Assembly (NCBI RefSeq): GCF_024363255.1
Contig: NZ_AP026070.1
Location: 2,232,001 to 2,296,000 of the forward strand
Length of the DNA: 64,000 bases
From: Shewanella sp. NFH-SH190041
Lineage (GTDB): Bacteria > Pseudomonadota > Gammaproteobacteria > Enterobacterales > Shewanellaceae
Direction of reading: 5' to 3'
Positions 54,264 through 64,000 of this stretch are shown one piece after another; the stretch's first letter is position 1; the number at the start of each line of letters is the position of its first letter. The notes under the pieces are model-generated. The model searched no databases. It saw only the letters and a program-made list of their open reading frames with translations, and was not told where the DNA came from. Both the position numbers and the translations under genes were made by a program.

Positions 54264-55751
54264 ATGAATTCAAAGGCGTCTTATACGCCCGCCAGCTGCC
54301 GTCTAGCCTGGCCTCTTTCCACCGAAGCTGTATTTCACTGTTTTGCTGCAACCCCTTGGTCTATCTTGCTTGACAGCGCAAACGCTGATCATCCAGATGC
54401 CCGTTTTGATATTATTTGCGCCGAACCAATTGCCACCCTGACACATCAACATGGGTGTAACATACTGAATTATTGCCAGCCTACAAACGATCCCGCTACA
54501 GCGACAATAAAACACCGAGCAACACTGCCAGCAGACCCTTTTTGTGCCATCGAGCAAGTGATGCAGCAGCTTTATCCCAATCCCACCACCAGTTCACTGC
54601 CCTTCTCTGGCGGTGCCATGGGGGCTTGGGGGTATGATTTAGGCCGAGCGATCGAGTCCCTGCCCACCACAGCGGTCGCGGACTTAACTCTGCCGGATTT
54701 AAATCTGGGATTTTATGACTGGGCACTTATCTTTGATAATAAGGAAAATGCTTGGCAACTGGTTCATGCCAGAGGCGAGCAGGCACTCAAGTCCCAACGG
54801 TGTAAATTAGAGCAACAACTTGCGCATCTATTGTCTAAGACGGATTCAACAAGCCAAGCTACAGACAGCCACAAGAGAAATAACAAACCGACTGAGATTC
54901 CGGCAGAAACCGAATCAAACGACTTTCGTCTTAACGGCCCTTGGCAACCTCAATTGACCCAAGCGCAATACACAGCAAAATTTGATACGATTCAGGCTTA
55001 TCTGCACAGTGGCGATTGTTATCAAATCAATCTGACCCAAAGATTTACCGCCCCGTACCATGGCGATGAGTGGCAGGCTTATTGTCAATTACGCAATAGC
55101 AATAAAGCCCCTTTCTCCGCTTTTATGCGTCTACCACAGCAAAGTATTTTATCCATTTCACCTGAGCGCTTTATCCGCTTAGCTGACGGTGAAATTGAAA
55201 CCAAGCCCATCAAGGGCACCTTGCCACGCTATAGTGATCTGCAATTAGACCAACAGGCAGCCCAGAGACTGGCTAATTCAGAAAAAGATCAGGCCGAAAA
55301 CTTAATGATTGTGGATCTGCTGCGCAATGATCTGGGCAAAGTAGCAACCCCAGGCAGTGTGCGGGTACCCAAATTATTCGCCATTGAAAGCTTTCCGGCA
55401 GTGCACCATTTGGTCAGCACGGTCACCGCTACCCTGCGACCTGATTGTCACGCCACCGATCTACTTCGCGGCGCATTTCCTGGCGGTTCGATCACCGGCG
55501 CACCGAAAATCCGTGCCATGGAAATTATTGAGGAGCTAGAGCCATCAAGGCGCAACCTGTACTGTGGTACTATGGGCTATATCAGTCAGGATGGCAAAAT
55601 GGATACCAGCATAACAATCCGCACCTTAGTTGCCGAGCAAGGGCAGTTATTTTGTTGGGCGGGCGGTGGTATTGTTGCTGACTCTACCGCAGAGGCAGAA
55701 TATCAGGAGACCTTTGATAAAATCAGTCGCATCCTGCCAGTGCTGGGATAA
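54264..55751 (+). CDS. pabB: Aminodeoxychorismate synthase component I (PabB)
   Basis: A 495-residue chorismate-utilising enzyme that, with a PabA-type amidotransferase, makes 4-amino-4-deoxychorismate for folate. Evidence: the active-site ETKPIKGTLPR motif with the PIKGT lysine typical of PabB, then LMIVDLLRNDLGKVA, PGGSITGAPKIRAMEIIEEL and YCGTMGYI. A variable, Gln/Thr-rich insertion lies at residues 190-215. ATG at 54264 with AGGG upstream; divergent from fumarase. Confidence 0.92.
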   Translation: MNSKASYTPASCRLAWPLSTEAVFHCFAATPWSILLDSANADHPDARFDIICAEPIATLTHQHGCNILNYCQPTNDPATATIKHRATLPADPFCAIEQVMQQLYPNPTTSSLPFSGGAMGAWGYDLGRAIESLPTTAVADLTLPDLNLGFYDWALIFDNKENAWQLVHARGEQALKSQRCKLEQQLAHLLSKTDSTSQATDSHKRNNKPTEIPAETESNDFRLNGPWQPQLTQAQYTAKFDTIQAYLHSGDCYQINLTQRFTAPYHGDEWQAYCQLRNSNKAPFSAFMRLPQQSILSISPERFIRLADGEIETKPIKGTLPRYSDLQLDQQAAQRLANSEKDQAENLMIVDLLRNDLGKVATPGSVRVPKLFAIESFPAVHHLVSTVTATLRPDCHATDLLRGAFPGGSITGAPKIRAMEIIEELEPSRRNLYCGTMGYISQDGKMDTSITIRTLVAEQGQLFCWAGGGIVADSTAEAEYQETFDKISRILPVLG

Positions 55752-55944
55752 GCCGCGCTTTGTAATTCCCCTTGAGCAATGATGGCCGTACTGCGGATAA
55801 AAGTTATTCAGTACTGACGTACAAATCATATACCTGACATAAAGCTCATAGCTAAGTCCGGCAAGGGTGCACAGCGCTTTGCCGGATAAATGCGATAACA
55901 CGCTAATACGTAACAGCCCATTGGTAATAGGAGCCTAAGGCGCG

Positions 55945-56511
55945 ATGCAAGCCGAGGAATTCAAAACCCGCTTTATGCTGCAACAAATTCAGCAACCCCA
56001 CCGTTTCCCGGCCAATGGCCGTGAGCGGCAAGCCGGCGTATTACTGGCGCTGCAGCCAACCGATGCGGGCCTCTCTGTGCTATTAACCCAACGTACCGCG
56101 CATTTGGCCGCACATCCAAACCAAATCAGCTTTCCCGGTGGTAAATTTGACCAAACCGATGCCAACTTAACCGTCACCGCATTACGCGAAGCTTGGGAGG
56201 AGATCTGTCTGCCCAAACAGCAAGTCGATGTGCTAGGACAACTGCCCGCCATCAATACACTGACAGGCTTTATTATCACTCCGGTAGTGGGACTTATCCC
56301 CGCAACATTTCGGCCCCAAGCAGCACCTGGGGAAGTTGCCCAATGTCTGCATGTGCCATTTAATTTTCTATTGCAGCCCCAACACAGATTATTCCAGTCA
56401 TTCAGCCGGCGGGGACACCAACGCAATATCTGCTTTATTCCTTGGCAAGACCGACTTATCTGGGGTGCTACAGCAGCGATTATCGATTCTCTCTGTCGGC
56501 AATTAAGCTAA
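55945..56511 (+). CDS. nudL: Nudix CoA pyrophosphatase (NudL/YeaB type)
   Basis: A 188-residue Nudix hydrolase. The box is SFPGGKFDQTDANLTVTALR followed by EAWEEI, with the CoA-pyrophosphatase (UPF0035) hallmark AAHPNQISFPGG just ahead. The enzyme cleaves CoA and its derivatives to phosphopantetheine and 3',5'-ADP. In Shewanella and relatives it follows pabB, as here (194-base gap). AAGG 5 bases before the ATG. Full length. Confidence 0.9.
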   Translation: MQAEEFKTRFMLQQIQQPHRFPANGRERQAGVLLALQPTDAGLSVLLTQRTAHLAAHPNQISFPGGKFDQTDANLTVTALREAWEEICLPKQQVDVLGQLPAINTLTGFIITPVVGLIPATFRPQAAPGEVAQCLHVPFNFLLQPQHRLFQSFSRRGHQRNICFIPWQDRLIWGATAAIIDSLCRQLS

Positions 56512-56798
56512 ACACGTTTATTACACAGTTAGACGCCTTTCCTCGCCCACTTTATCATCAGCTATCGTGCCTTAGCGCTATCACCAAACCATAAACAGCA
56601 TTGTGCATTAAGCAGACCAATACTCAGATAAAATTGCCAAACTTGCAGCCCAACACCGAGATTTAGAGAAAAAACCTCGGATAAGGAGCCATTATTACGG
56701 TTACACGGGGTTTTAGCGCTTGAGAAAAGCCCGCAGCAAGGTAATATTAACCTCCAAAATTTTTACGCTAAGACATTTTGTTGGAGAACTGAGCAACA
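56512..56798. other. Spacer upstream of asnS
   Basis: No gene. It should contain the asnS promoter. I looked for an attenuator or T-box-like leader and saw no convincing hairpin plus T-run. A GGAGAA ribosome-binding site precedes the asnS ATG. Confidence 0.4.
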
Positions 56799-58199
56799 AT
56801 GAGCATTGCATCTGTCGCTTCTGTATTTAAAGGTGATTTTGCGGTTGGTTCGCAAATTACCGTTCGCGGTTGGGTCCGTACCCGCCGTGATTCCAAGGCC
56901 GGAATTTCTTTCCTGGCCATCTATGACGGTTCCTGTTTTGATGCCATTCAGGGTGTAGTACCCAATAACCTGGAAAATTATCAGAACGAAGTGCTCAAGC
57001 TGACTGCCGGCTGCTCCGTTGAAATGACAGGTGAAGTGGTGGAATCACCTGGTGCCGGTCAGGCTTTTGAACTCCAGGTTACCGACGTGAAAGTCACAGG
57101 TTGGGTTGATGATCCAGATACCTATCCAATGGCCGCTAAGCGCCATTCCATCGAGCACCTGCGTGAACTGGCTCACCTGCGTCCACGTACCAATATTATC
57201 GGTGCTGTTGCCCGTGTACGTAACTGTCTGGCACAAGCCATCCATCGTTTCTATCACGAGCAGGGATTTATCTGGGTATCTACCCCACTGATCACTGCGT
57301 CTGACTGTGAAGGTGCCGGTGAGATGTTCCGCGTATCCACTCTGGATATGGAAAACCTGCCACGCACTGAAGCCGGTAAAGTTGACTATGACAAAGACTT
57401 TTTCGGTAAAGAAGCCTTCCTGACAGTTTCTGGCCAGTTAAACGCTGAAACCTATGCCTGTGCGCTGTCTAAGGTTTATACCTTTGGCCCGACTTTCCGC
57501 GCTGAAAACTCCAATACCAGCCGTCACCTGGCTGAATTCTGGATGGTTGAGCCAGAAGTGGCTTTCGCCCAGTTGGATGATGTTGCTGAACTGGCTGAAA
57601 AAATGCTGAAATACGCATTCAATGCCGTACTGGAAGAACGCCGTGATGATATGGAATTCTTCGCCCAACGCGTTGATAAAACCGTTATCGAGCGGATGGA
57701 AAACTTCGTCAGCAGCGATTTTGCCCAAGTGGATTACACTGATGCCGTTGAAATTCTGCAAAACTGTGGCAAAACCTTCGAGTTCCCAGTTGAATGGGGT
57801 ATCGATCTGCAGTCTGAACATGAACGCTATCTGGCCGAAGAACACTTCAAAGCCCCTGTGGTTGTGAAGAACTATCCTAAAGATATTAAAGCCTTCTACA
57901 TGCGTCTAAACGAAGACGGTAAGACTGTTGCCGCAATGGATGTATTGGCACCTGGTATTGGTGAAATCATCGGTGGCAGCCAGCGTGAAGAGCGCCTGGA
58001 TGTACTGGATGCCCGTCTGGAAGAAATGAATCTGTCCAAAGAAGATTACTGGTGGTACCGTGACCTGCGCCGTTATGGCACCGTACCTCACTCAGGTTTC
58101 GGTCTGGGCTTCGAGCGTCTGGTATCTTACGTGACTGGTGTAAACAACATCCGTGATGTTATCGCCTTCCCACGTGCACCACGCAGCGCCAGTTTCTAA
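56799..58199 (+). CDS. asnS: Asparaginyl-tRNA synthetase
   Basis: A 466-residue class IIb synthetase that charges tRNA-Asn. The N-terminal OB domain is [20 protein letters not shown]. The catalytic motifs are [20 protein letters not shown] (motif 1 area), [20 protein letters not shown] (motif 2) and [20 protein letters not shown] (motif 3). Strong codon bias relative to neighbours suggests high expression. A terminator follows 38 bases after the stop. Confidence 0.98.
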   Translation: MSIASVASVFKGDFAVGSQITVRGWVRTRRDSKAGISFLAIYDGSCFDAIQGVVPNNLENYQNEVLKLTAGCSVEMTGEVVESPGAGQAFELQVTDVKVTGWVDDPDTYPMAAKRHSIEHLRELAHLRPRTNIIGAVARVRNCLAQAIHRFYHEQGFIWVSTPLITASDCEGAGEMFRVSTLDMENLPRTEAGKVDYDKDFFGKEAFLTVSGQLNAETYACALSKVYTFGPTFRAENSNTSRHLAEFWMVEPEVAFAQLDDVAELAEKMLKYAFNAVLEERRDDMEFFAQRVDKTVIERMENFVSSDFAQVDYTDAVEILQNCGKTFEFPVEWGIDLQSEHERYLAEEHFKAPVVVKNYPKDIKAFYMRLNEDGKTVAAMDVLAPGIGEIIGGSQREERLDVLDARLEEMNLSKEDYWWYRDLRRYGTVPHSGFGLGFERLVSYVTGVNNIRDVIAFPRAPRSASF

Positions 58200-58236
58200 T
58201 CATCAGCTAATTGATGATAAATAGAACATAAAGCTA

Positions 58237-58264
58237 AGCCGCCTATCATAAGGCGGCTTTTTTT
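58237..58264 (+). terminator. Rho-independent terminator of asnS
   Basis: AGCCGCCT, loop ATCATA, AGGCGGCT followed by TTTTTT. Confidence 0.93.
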
Positions 58265-58461
58265 ATGAAGGTTATAGCGTGAAATAGCCGCTATCCAACA
58301 CTTAACCAGCTTAAAGCGGATAAATAATCCGCAAAATGTTTTGCTAATTTGCTTTCGATGGGTAGCGCAATCTAGCTAAAGGTAATGGTTGATAACATGA
58401 CTAATCTTTAACTACCGCACCCTTCGTTAAACAGCATTAGCAATATTAAGTGCCATTAAAA

Positions 58462-59040
58462 TCAACAATCAAATGCCTTTTGATTATGATATTGCAGATC
58501 CACCAGCAATTGACCCGCCATGGTGACATCACCACTCAAAGCACACAAAACAGCAATTGATTCCAGAGTACATAAGCCTTCACTCTGTTGGTTACGACGA
58601 CGTGTAAAGCCAGACACATAGTCTCCGGTAAAACGGTAACTTGGCAATGATTGCAGATAAGGGCTTTGTCGGTACATCTTTCCCGCTTCCTGCCAAGTTG
58701 CATCCAAGAGAATAAAATACTTAGGAAGTGGCTTGGCCAAGTGTTGCGTGAGGTGTTGCGTGAAATTTTCCTGCTGTAAAGTCCCATTTGAGACATCACC
58801 AAGCTCTCCTGACAAATTAAGCTCAGCTAAATCAACAACAGGTAACGCTGTGCTGTTTTCTGCGGGAAATAACAGGCCAACTTGCTGCTGCGCAATCAAG
58901 GCTAGTAATGCTGGATCGGGCGCCTTACGCTGCCACACAACCTGCTGACAATGCTGACCCAGTCGCGTTTTAGCAATTCTGCCGCTATTGCTTTCCCGAG
59001 TCAGCTCCCGTTCATGGGTTAATAAGATAAACGTTGGCAA
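58462..59040 (-). CDS. DTW-domain protein (TapT-like tRNA aminocarboxypropyltransferase family)
   Basis: A 192-residue DTW-domain protein. The family motif D-x-T-W is in FILLDATWQEAGKMYRQSPY, followed by TRRRNQQSEGLCTLESIAVL. Family members transfer the aminocarboxypropyl group of SAM to uridine in tRNA (acp3U). Unlike E. coli YfiP this protein starts directly at FILLTHERELTRESNSGR and lacks the N-terminal Cys-rich zinc segment, so it belongs to the shorter bacterial subgroup. Which tRNA site it serves is not evident. ATG at 59040. Confidence 0.82.
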   Translation of the reverse strand: MPTFILLTHERELTRESNSGRIAKTRLGQHCQQVVWQRKAPDPALLALIAQQQVGLLFPAENSTALPVVDLAELNLSGELGDVSNGTLQQENFTQHLTQHLAKPLPKYFILLDATWQEAGKMYRQSPYLQSLPSYRFTGDYVSGFTRRRNQQSEGLCTLESIAVLCALSGDVTMAGQLLVDLQYHNQKAFDC

Positions 59041-59283
59041 AATATGTCCTCAAAAATGCTAGAGTAATACGTTACATGCCACTGACAGCATTACACTGAT
59101 TGCAGTTAACTTTCTGCAGATAAATCGCAAATAAGTCGCAGATATTGCTATACCGCAATTAAGCCCACACTCAAACCTGCCAAGATAAAACAATCCGCCA
59201 CACATATAATCTGACGGTTTTCGGCAAAACCTTTAAACACTAGGGCATCTGTATGTTTTCCGGATTAAGGTATAAAAATGCAA

Positions 59284-59307
59284 TAAAAAACCGGGCCAAG
59301 CCCGGTT
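59284..59307 (-). terminator. Rho-independent terminator of def
   Basis: Leftward strand: AACCGGGC, loop TTG, GCCCGGTT followed by a T-run. It lies about 70 bases past the def stop. The 59041-59283 stretch beyond shows no gene. Confidence 0.88.
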
Positions 59308-59377
59308 AATCAATGATACAGATGTGTAGCTTTACAATGGCGCTAACCCACGGCCAAATGCCGCCCAAAAAAGGCTA

Positions 59378-59872
59378 TCAATCCTTGAGCTTGCGTACTT
59401 TTTTCAATGCCATCTGCTGCTTCATTGACGACAAGTGTTCAATGAAGATTTTACCCTTAAGGTGGTCAATCTCATGCTGCAAGACAATCGCCAGAAATTC
59501 ATCAGTATCAAAAATCTGCTCATTCCCTTCCCGATCAAGAGATACAACTTTAACCCGGCTGTAGCGCTTCACCTTGGCATAATAGCCAGGTACAGATAAA
59601 CAGCCTTCTTCGCCTTCATATTCACCGTCTTGCTCAACAATTTGTGGATTAATCACCACAGTTGGTGAGTTGCGCTCTTCAGACAGATCGATCACTATCA
59701 CAGCGTGGGTACTGCCCACCTGGGTGGCAGCCAAACCGATACCATCACTGGTCTGGTACATGGTTTCCAGCATGTCATCAATAAATCCCTGAATCGCAGC
59801 AACATCTTCAACCGGCTGAGCCTGACGCTTCAGGCGTTCATCAGGAATACGTAAAATATCTAACACGGCCAT
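59378..59872 (-). CDS. def: Peptide deformylase (second-type Def)
   Basis: A 164-residue metallo-deformylase that removes the formyl group from nascent proteins. All three motifs are present: GIGLAATQVG, EEGCLSVPGYYAKV and QHEIDHLKGKIF (Cys plus two His bind the metal). It is not next to fmt, and has an alternative active-site neighbourhood (GYYAKV), so it is probably the second Def paralogue usual in Shewanella. Confidence 0.95.
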   Translation of the reverse strand: MAVLDILRIPDERLKRQAQPVEDVAAIQGFIDDMLETMYQTSDGIGLAATQVGSTHAVIVIDLSEERNSPTVVINPQIVEQDGEYEGEEGCLSVPGYYAKVKRYSRVKVVSLDREGNEQIFDTDEFLAIVLQHEIDHLKGKIFIEHLSSMKQQMALKKVRKLKD

Positions 59873-59998
59873 GTTTTATAACCCCCGGAAATCAAAAACC
59901 CGAGCATTATCGCGGAAAAGCCGCCATCATCCAAGGGCTTTGGTGCGATAGCGTTAATCGAAACGCTAATATGACGAATTTTTGGTGCGCAAACAAAG

Positions 59999-60361
59999 AT
60001 GAATACAATTAATTCTTTAACAAACTCGTCACAAGCAGCTAAAATCTGGCAAATTGTGACAATGATCCCAACAGGTCATGTCTGCAGCTATGGCAAAGTC
60101 GCGGATCTCGCCGGTTTACCCGGCCGAGCCAGATATGTATCTAGAGCATTGAAATTAGCGCCTGAGTCGTTGACGCTACCTTGGCACCGAGTGGTAAACA
60201 GCCAAGGCAAAATTTCCTTACCCTTTGGTTCACCAGTATATCAGCAGCAGATAAGCCGACTAAGAGAGGAAGGGGTCACAGTACATCATGGCAGAGTCAA
60301 TATGACACTGTATCAATGGCGGCCGGATATCGCGGCGCTAGTGTTAGATATTCCTTTTTAG
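59999..60361 (+). CDS. Alkyltransferase-like protein (Atl/YbaZ, MGMT family without catalytic Cys)
   Basis: A 120-residue DNA-binding protein of the O6-alkylguanine alkyltransferase fold. It has the arginine-finger and HTH region (VCSYGKVADLAGLPGRARYV), but the PCHRV active site reads LPWHRVV, so Trp replaces Cys and no alkyl transfer can occur. Atl proteins mark O6-alkylguanine for nucleotide excision repair. The N-terminus from 59999 is about 10 residues longer than usual; no strong ribosome-binding site is seen. Confidence 0.9.
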   Translation: MNTINSLTNSSQAAKIWQIVTMIPTGHVCSYGKVADLAGLPGRARYVSRALKLAPESLTLPWHRVVNSQGKISLPFGSPVYQQQISRLREEGVTVHHGRVNMTLYQWRPDIAALVLDIPF

Positions 60362-60380
60362 TCATCACAAGGAGTCACAT

Positions 60381-61157
60381 TTGCCCAATCTCTATCGCCC
60401 ACTACTCTTGCTAACATCCTTTTTTTCCCCACTGGCACATGCACAATCACCTCTTACGCCGCAAACAGCCGAGTATCAGGTATTTTACGGTGATATTGAT
60501 TTGGGCAAGGCTCGCTATCGGCTTGAGCCGCCGTCAGACAGTGGCGTATACAGTTACTACCTCGACAGTGCCCTGAGCTTGTTAGTCTTGTCCGACATTC
60601 GTCATATCCGCAGTGAATTTACCCGGGATCCGCAGCATCCTGATACTCTACTACCTATACGTTATATGCAGGAGCGTGAAGGTACTGGCCCCAATTTTCG
60701 CGAACAAACAGCCTTCGCCCGGCAGCAGGGTAATGTCTATACCCGTTATAAAGATAAAAAGGGCACGTTCCCCTATCACCCAGGGCTGTATGATCCCTTA
60801 ATGGTGCAACTGCAATTTCGGCTCGATATCAGTCGAGGCAAGACCCCACTGGATTATGAGATGGTGAAAAGTAATGAAATTGATGATTATCAATTTAAAA
60901 TTGTTGGGAAAGAGCGGGTTAATCTACCCAGTGGCAGTTATAACACAGTCAAAATAGCGGTCGTTCGTAGCAGTAAAAAGCGTCAAACATTTTTTTGGAT
61001 GTCACCGGAGTTAAGCTATTTACCTGTCAGACTAACCCACTTTGAAAAGGGCGATAAGCAGTTAGATATCCAACTGCTCAATTACCATTACATGCCAGAT
61101 AGAACCACGCCCTCTGCTAACTCAGCTGCCAGCACACACCTCTCCGAGGCGAAATAA
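60381..61157 (+). CDS. Exported DUF3108-domain protein
   Basis: A 258-residue protein with a signal peptide (LYRPLLLLTSFFSPLAHAQ). The mature part is a DUF3108 beta-rich domain: AEYQVFYGDIDLGKARYRLE, then DKKGTFPYHPGLYDPLMVQL and the end strands TFFWMSPELSYLPVRLTHFE. The function of the family is unknown; it is periplasmic or envelope-associated. The start is TTG at 60381 with AGGAG 6 bases upstream. Its last 12 codons overlap the convergent amidotransferase gene. Confidence 0.88.
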   Translation: MPNLYRPLLLLTSFFSPLAHAQSPLTPQTAEYQVFYGDIDLGKARYRLEPPSDSGVYSYYLDSALSLLVLSDIRHIRSEFTRDPQHPDTLLPIRYMQEREGTGPNFREQTAFARQQGNVYTRYKDKKGTFPYHPGLYDPLMVQLQFRLDISRGKTPLDYEMVKSNEIDDYQFKIVGKERVNLPSGSYNTVKIAVVRSSKKRQTFFWMSPELSYLPVRLTHFEKGDKQLDIQLLNYHYMPDRTTPSANSAASTHLSEAK

Positions 61158-61901
61158 GCGCCAGTTGCCTGGCTGCAAAATATGCCACTGTTCATTATCT
61201 GTCAGTGGCCGGGTGGCAATGACAGTAACGATATCATCGGGTGTGGTTTCCTGATTGAAATCAATCACGACATCAGTATCAATTAACTTAGCTTTGCCAA
61301 AGGGTGCCCGGCGGGTGATGTAGCATAAATTATTGCTACAAAACGTCATCAGATACTCTCCATCTGTTAGTAACATATTAAAGACACCTAACTGACGAAT
61401 TTGCTCCGCTAAACTGGCAATATACTCAAATACTGGCGTCATTGTCTCTGGACGACCTTCACCAAACTTTTCTGTGAGTTGCTGCAAAATCCAACAAAAT
61501 GCCATTTCACTGTCAGTGTCACCAACAGGTTGATAACGGCTTGAATTCAATTTTTCTTGATAACCACTAAGCTGGCCATTGTGAGCATAAGTCCAATACC
61601 TGCCCCAAAGTTCCCGCACAAACGGATGGGTATTTTCCAAACTCACAGCACCACGATTAGCCTGACGGATATGACTGACGACCACTTCACTCTTAATGGG
61701 GTAGGCCTTGATCAACTTAGCAATCTCGGAATCACTGCTAGGTTTGGCATCCTTAAAGGTTCGACAACCGCGTCCTTCATAAAAGGTAATCCCCCAGCCA
61801 TCAACATGAGGGCCGGTGCGTCCTCCTCGCTCAGCCAATCCGGTAAAGCTAAATACGATATCCGTTGGCACATTGGCACTCATCGCCAATAACTCACACA
61901 T
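61122..61901 (-). CDS. Class II glutamine amidotransferase (YafJ-like)
   Basis: A 259-residue Ntn-hydrolase-type amidotransferase. It starts MCELLAMSANVPTDIVFSFT, so Cys2 becomes the N-terminal nucleophile. Other marks are HVDGWGITFYEG, SHIRQANRGAVSLENTHPFV and TYAHNGQLSGY. The frame extends 43 codons upstream (to 62030), but only the ATG at 61901 exposes the Cys. The acceptor substrate is unknown; YafJ proteins are often near fadE, as here. Confidence 0.9.
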   Translation of the reverse strand: MCELLAMSANVPTDIVFSFTGLAERGGRTGPHVDGWGITFYEGRGCRTFKDAKPSSDSEIAKLIKAYPIKSEVVVSHIRQANRGAVSLENTHPFVRELWGRYWTYAHNGQLSGYQEKLNSSRYQPVGDTDSEMAFCWILQQLTEKFGEGRPETMTPVFEYIASLAEQIRQLGVFNMLLTDGEYLMTFCSNNLCYITRRAPFGKAKLIDTDVVIDFNQETTPDDIVTVIATRPLTDNEQWHILQPGNWRLFRLGEVCAGS

Positions 61902-62213
61902 ACTCTTTTTGTCCTGCCTTTCATCCCGGCAGAGCACTATCTCTACCGGCTGACTTAATCCATAAAAAACCGACAGATACCTTAACAACATTAAGATAAT
62001 GACGGCGTAATACCTGAGTGTAACCGGCAATATCAGGCCGGGGAATCAGAAAAAATTAAAACAATTGTTTGAAAAAGACTTGTATAAAATTTAGCGAAAG
62101 ATTAACGTTTCAGTCATACAGGTCTGACCAGAAACTACACTTATCATTACATCTATAACCCATCATTTAAGTATCCACCTGCCGGACACACATCAGCATT
62201 AAGGAGAATCACT

Positions 62214-64000
62214 GTGACCACCCTCATTTGGATTATTGCGATGCTTGTGGTACTAGGCGCAGCTGCCTACCTCAGGGTATCGCTGCTCAGTGCCACCCTC
62301 GCTGCCACAATTATGATGATTATCGGCACCAGCGCCGGTACCACCGGATTTACAGCTTGGTTAATCTTCCTCATTATCGCCTTACCACTCAATCTCAGCC
62401 AATTCCGGCAAACGGTGATCACCCGACCACTGTTAAAACTCTATAAAGGCATTATGCCGGAAATGTCCCGCACGGAAAAAGAAGCCCTAGAAGCAGGCAC
62501 GACCTGGTGGGAGTCTGAGCTATTTGCCGGTAATCCTAACTGGAAAAAATTGCATAATTACCCTGTCCCACGCCTGAGTAGTGAAGAACAAGCCTTTCTT
62601 GATGGTCCGGTTGAAACCGTCTGTAAAATGCTTAACCAGCATCAAGTGTCCCACCAACTGGCCGATTTGCCACCAGAAATTTGGCAATATCTAAGAGACA
62701 ATGGCTTCTTTGCCATGATCATTAAAAAGAAATATGGCGGCCTAGCCTTCTCCGCCTATGCCCAATCCCGCGTATTGCAGAAACTGGCCGGTATGTCCAG
62801 CGAGTTAGCTTCCACCGTCGGCGTACCCAATTCGTTAGGACCAGGTGAACTGCTGCAGCACTATGGCACCCCAGAGCAACGTGATTATTATCTGCCCCGG
62901 CTGGCAAAAGGGCTAGAAGTCCCCTGCTTTGCCCTGACAAGTCCAGAAGCAGGAAGTGATGCGGGTGCGATTCCGGATCTCGGCACGGTCTGCTACGGCC
63001 AATGGGAAGGCGAACAAGTATTAGGCATGCAACTGACTTGGAATAAGCGCTATATCACATTGGCTCCTATCGCAACGGTACTGGGATTGGCCTTTAAACT
63101 GCGCGACCCTGATCATCTTATCGGTGATACCGAGGATCTCGGCATCACCTGCGCCCTTATCCCAACCCATCTTCCCGGCATTGCTATCGGTCGACGCCAT
63201 TTCCCACTTAACTGTATGTTCCAAAATGGCCCAACCCAAGGTAAAGATGTCTTCGTACCGTTAAGTTTTATTATTGGCGGTCAGCAGATGGCAGGGCAAG
63301 GCTGGCGTATGCTGGTTGAATGCCTGTCGGTTGGCCGGGGGATCACCCTCCCTTCCAATGCAGCCGGTGGCATTAAAACCCTCGCGTTAGCTAGCGGAGC
63401 TTACTCACGCATTCGACGACAATTCAAACTGCCCATCGGCAAGCTCGAAGGAATCGAAGAGCCACTAGCCAGACTAGGCGGCAATGCCTATCTCATGGAT
63501 GCTGTAACCTCTCTCACGACAACAGGGATTGATCTGGGGGAAAAACCTTCAGTGATCTCAGCCATCGTCAAATGCCATCTGACGGATAGGATGCAAAAGT
63601 GCGTGATTGATGCCATGGATATCCATGGCGGCAAAGGTATCTGTCTTGGCCCGAATAATTACCTTGGAAGAGGTTATCAAGCCGCCCCTATTGCGATTAC
63701 CGTTGAGGGCGCCAATATTCTTACCCGCTCAATGATTATCTATGGTCAGGGGGCGATACGTTGCCATCCTTATGTGTTAGCAGAAATGGAAGCAGCATTT
63801 AACCCGGATAAACATCAGGGGCTGGCTGATTTTGATGCCGCATTGTTTGGCCATATTGGTTTTACCTTGTCTAACCTGCTACGCAGCTTCTGGCTCGGCT
63901 TAACTGGCGCACGCTTCTCTAAAGCGCCATATCAAGATAAAACCCGTATCTATTACCAGCAAATGAACCGTTTCAGTGCCAACCTCGCACTGCTGAGTGA
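62214..64000 (+). CDS. fadE: Acyl-CoA dehydrogenase FadE (3' end outside the window)
   Basis: 595 codons of the large FadE acyl-CoA dehydrogenase that starts fatty-acid beta-oxidation. The GTG at 62214 has AAGGAG 8 bases upstream. Two membrane-type hydrophobic segments are at the N-terminus ([17 protein letters not shown] and [17 protein letters not shown]). The catalytic region follows with [31 protein letters not shown] and [19 protein letters not shown]. The frame is still open at the window edge. Divergent from yafJ. Confidence 0.95.
   Translation, partial: MTTLIWIIAMLVVLGAAAYLRVSLLSATLAATIMMIIGTSAGTTGFTAWLIFLIIALPLNLSQFRQTVITRPLLKLYKGIMPEMSRTEKEALEAGTTWWESELFAGNPNWKKLHNYPVPRLSSEEQAFLDGPVETVCKMLNQHQVSHQLADLPPEIWQYLRDNGFFAMIIKKKYGGLAFSAYAQSRVLQKLAGMSSELASTVGVPNSLGPGELLQHYGTPEQRDYYLPRLAKGLEVPCFALTSPEAGSDAGAIPDLGTVCYGQWEGEQVLGMQLTWNKRYITLAPIATVLGLAFKLRDPDHLIGDTEDLGITCALIPTHLPGIAIGRRHFPLNCMFQNGPTQGKDVFVPLSFIIGGQQMAGQGWRMLVECLSVGRGITLPSNAAGGIKTLALASGAYSRIRRQFKLPIGKLEGIEEPLARLGGNAYLMDAVTSLTTTGIDLGEKPSVISAIVKCHLTDRMQKCVIDAMDIHGGKGICLGPNNYLGRGYQAAPIAITVEGANILTRSMIIYGQGAIRCHPYVLAEMEAAFNPDKHQGLADFDAALFGHIGFTLSNLLRSFWLGLTGARFSKAPYQDKTRIYYQQMNRFSANLALLS

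Overview
The window is a gammaproteobacterial chromosome segment, most likely Shewanella. The hexR/zwf-pgl-edd-eda/pykA block, the class I fumarase, pabB and asnS neighbourhood, a fadE-type acyl-CoA dehydrogenase and a large proline-directed S9 peptidase all fit that genus. The genus call is inference from gene content; no 16S or marker comparison was possible.

Left part (1-11.2 kb): the end of a type VI secretion (T6SS) cluster. The sheath and baseplate genes tssB-tssC-tssE-tssF-tssG run leftward. A divergent unit, hcp, vgrG, a large two-domain peptidoglycan-degrading effector and an exported immunity protein, runs rightward.

Middle part (11.2-36.9 kb): a dense accessory region built from orphan Rhs tips. 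It holds broken pieces of one or more rhs core genes, each joined to a different C-terminal toxin and followed by its immunity gene: AHH-type HNH nuclease/Imm11-like, REase-7-type/unknown, YwqJ-like deaminase fused to a YwqK-like antitoxin, WHH nuclease/SUKH, and a toxin stub with an Imm26-like gene. A ~130 bp double-hairpin element recurs six times, generally just after an immunity gene and before the next rhs re-entry. Two identical RAYT-type transposase copies, an IS30 element, an IS3 remnant and an IS481-type remnant are interspersed. A PAAR spike-tip gene lies at the right edge, so the array is probably a reservoir of T6SS-delivered tips.

Inside the array (16.4-27.0 kb) sits a separate integrative island. 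It has a DUF3596-type tyrosine integrase with an HD-domain partner and an excisionase, a divergent XRE regulator with two palindromic operators, and a three-gene operon. That operon encodes a small unknown protein, a catalytically degraded recombinase-fold protein and a 1069-residue tyrosine recombinase. The operon abuts a truncated tRNA-Val copy (an attachment-site scar) next to an intact tRNA-fMet/tRNA-Val/tRNA-fMet array.

Right part (37-64 kb): ordinary chromosome. It holds clcA, patZ, the Entner-Doudoroff/oxidative pentose entry genes (zwf-pgl-edd-eda) opposite their regulator hexR, pykA, a GNAT gene, an exported S9 peptidase, class I fumarase, pabB, a Nudix CoA pyrophosphatase, asnS, a DTW-domain protein, a peptide deformylase, an alkyltransferase-like protein, a DUF3108 protein, a YafJ-type amidotransferase and the start of fadE.
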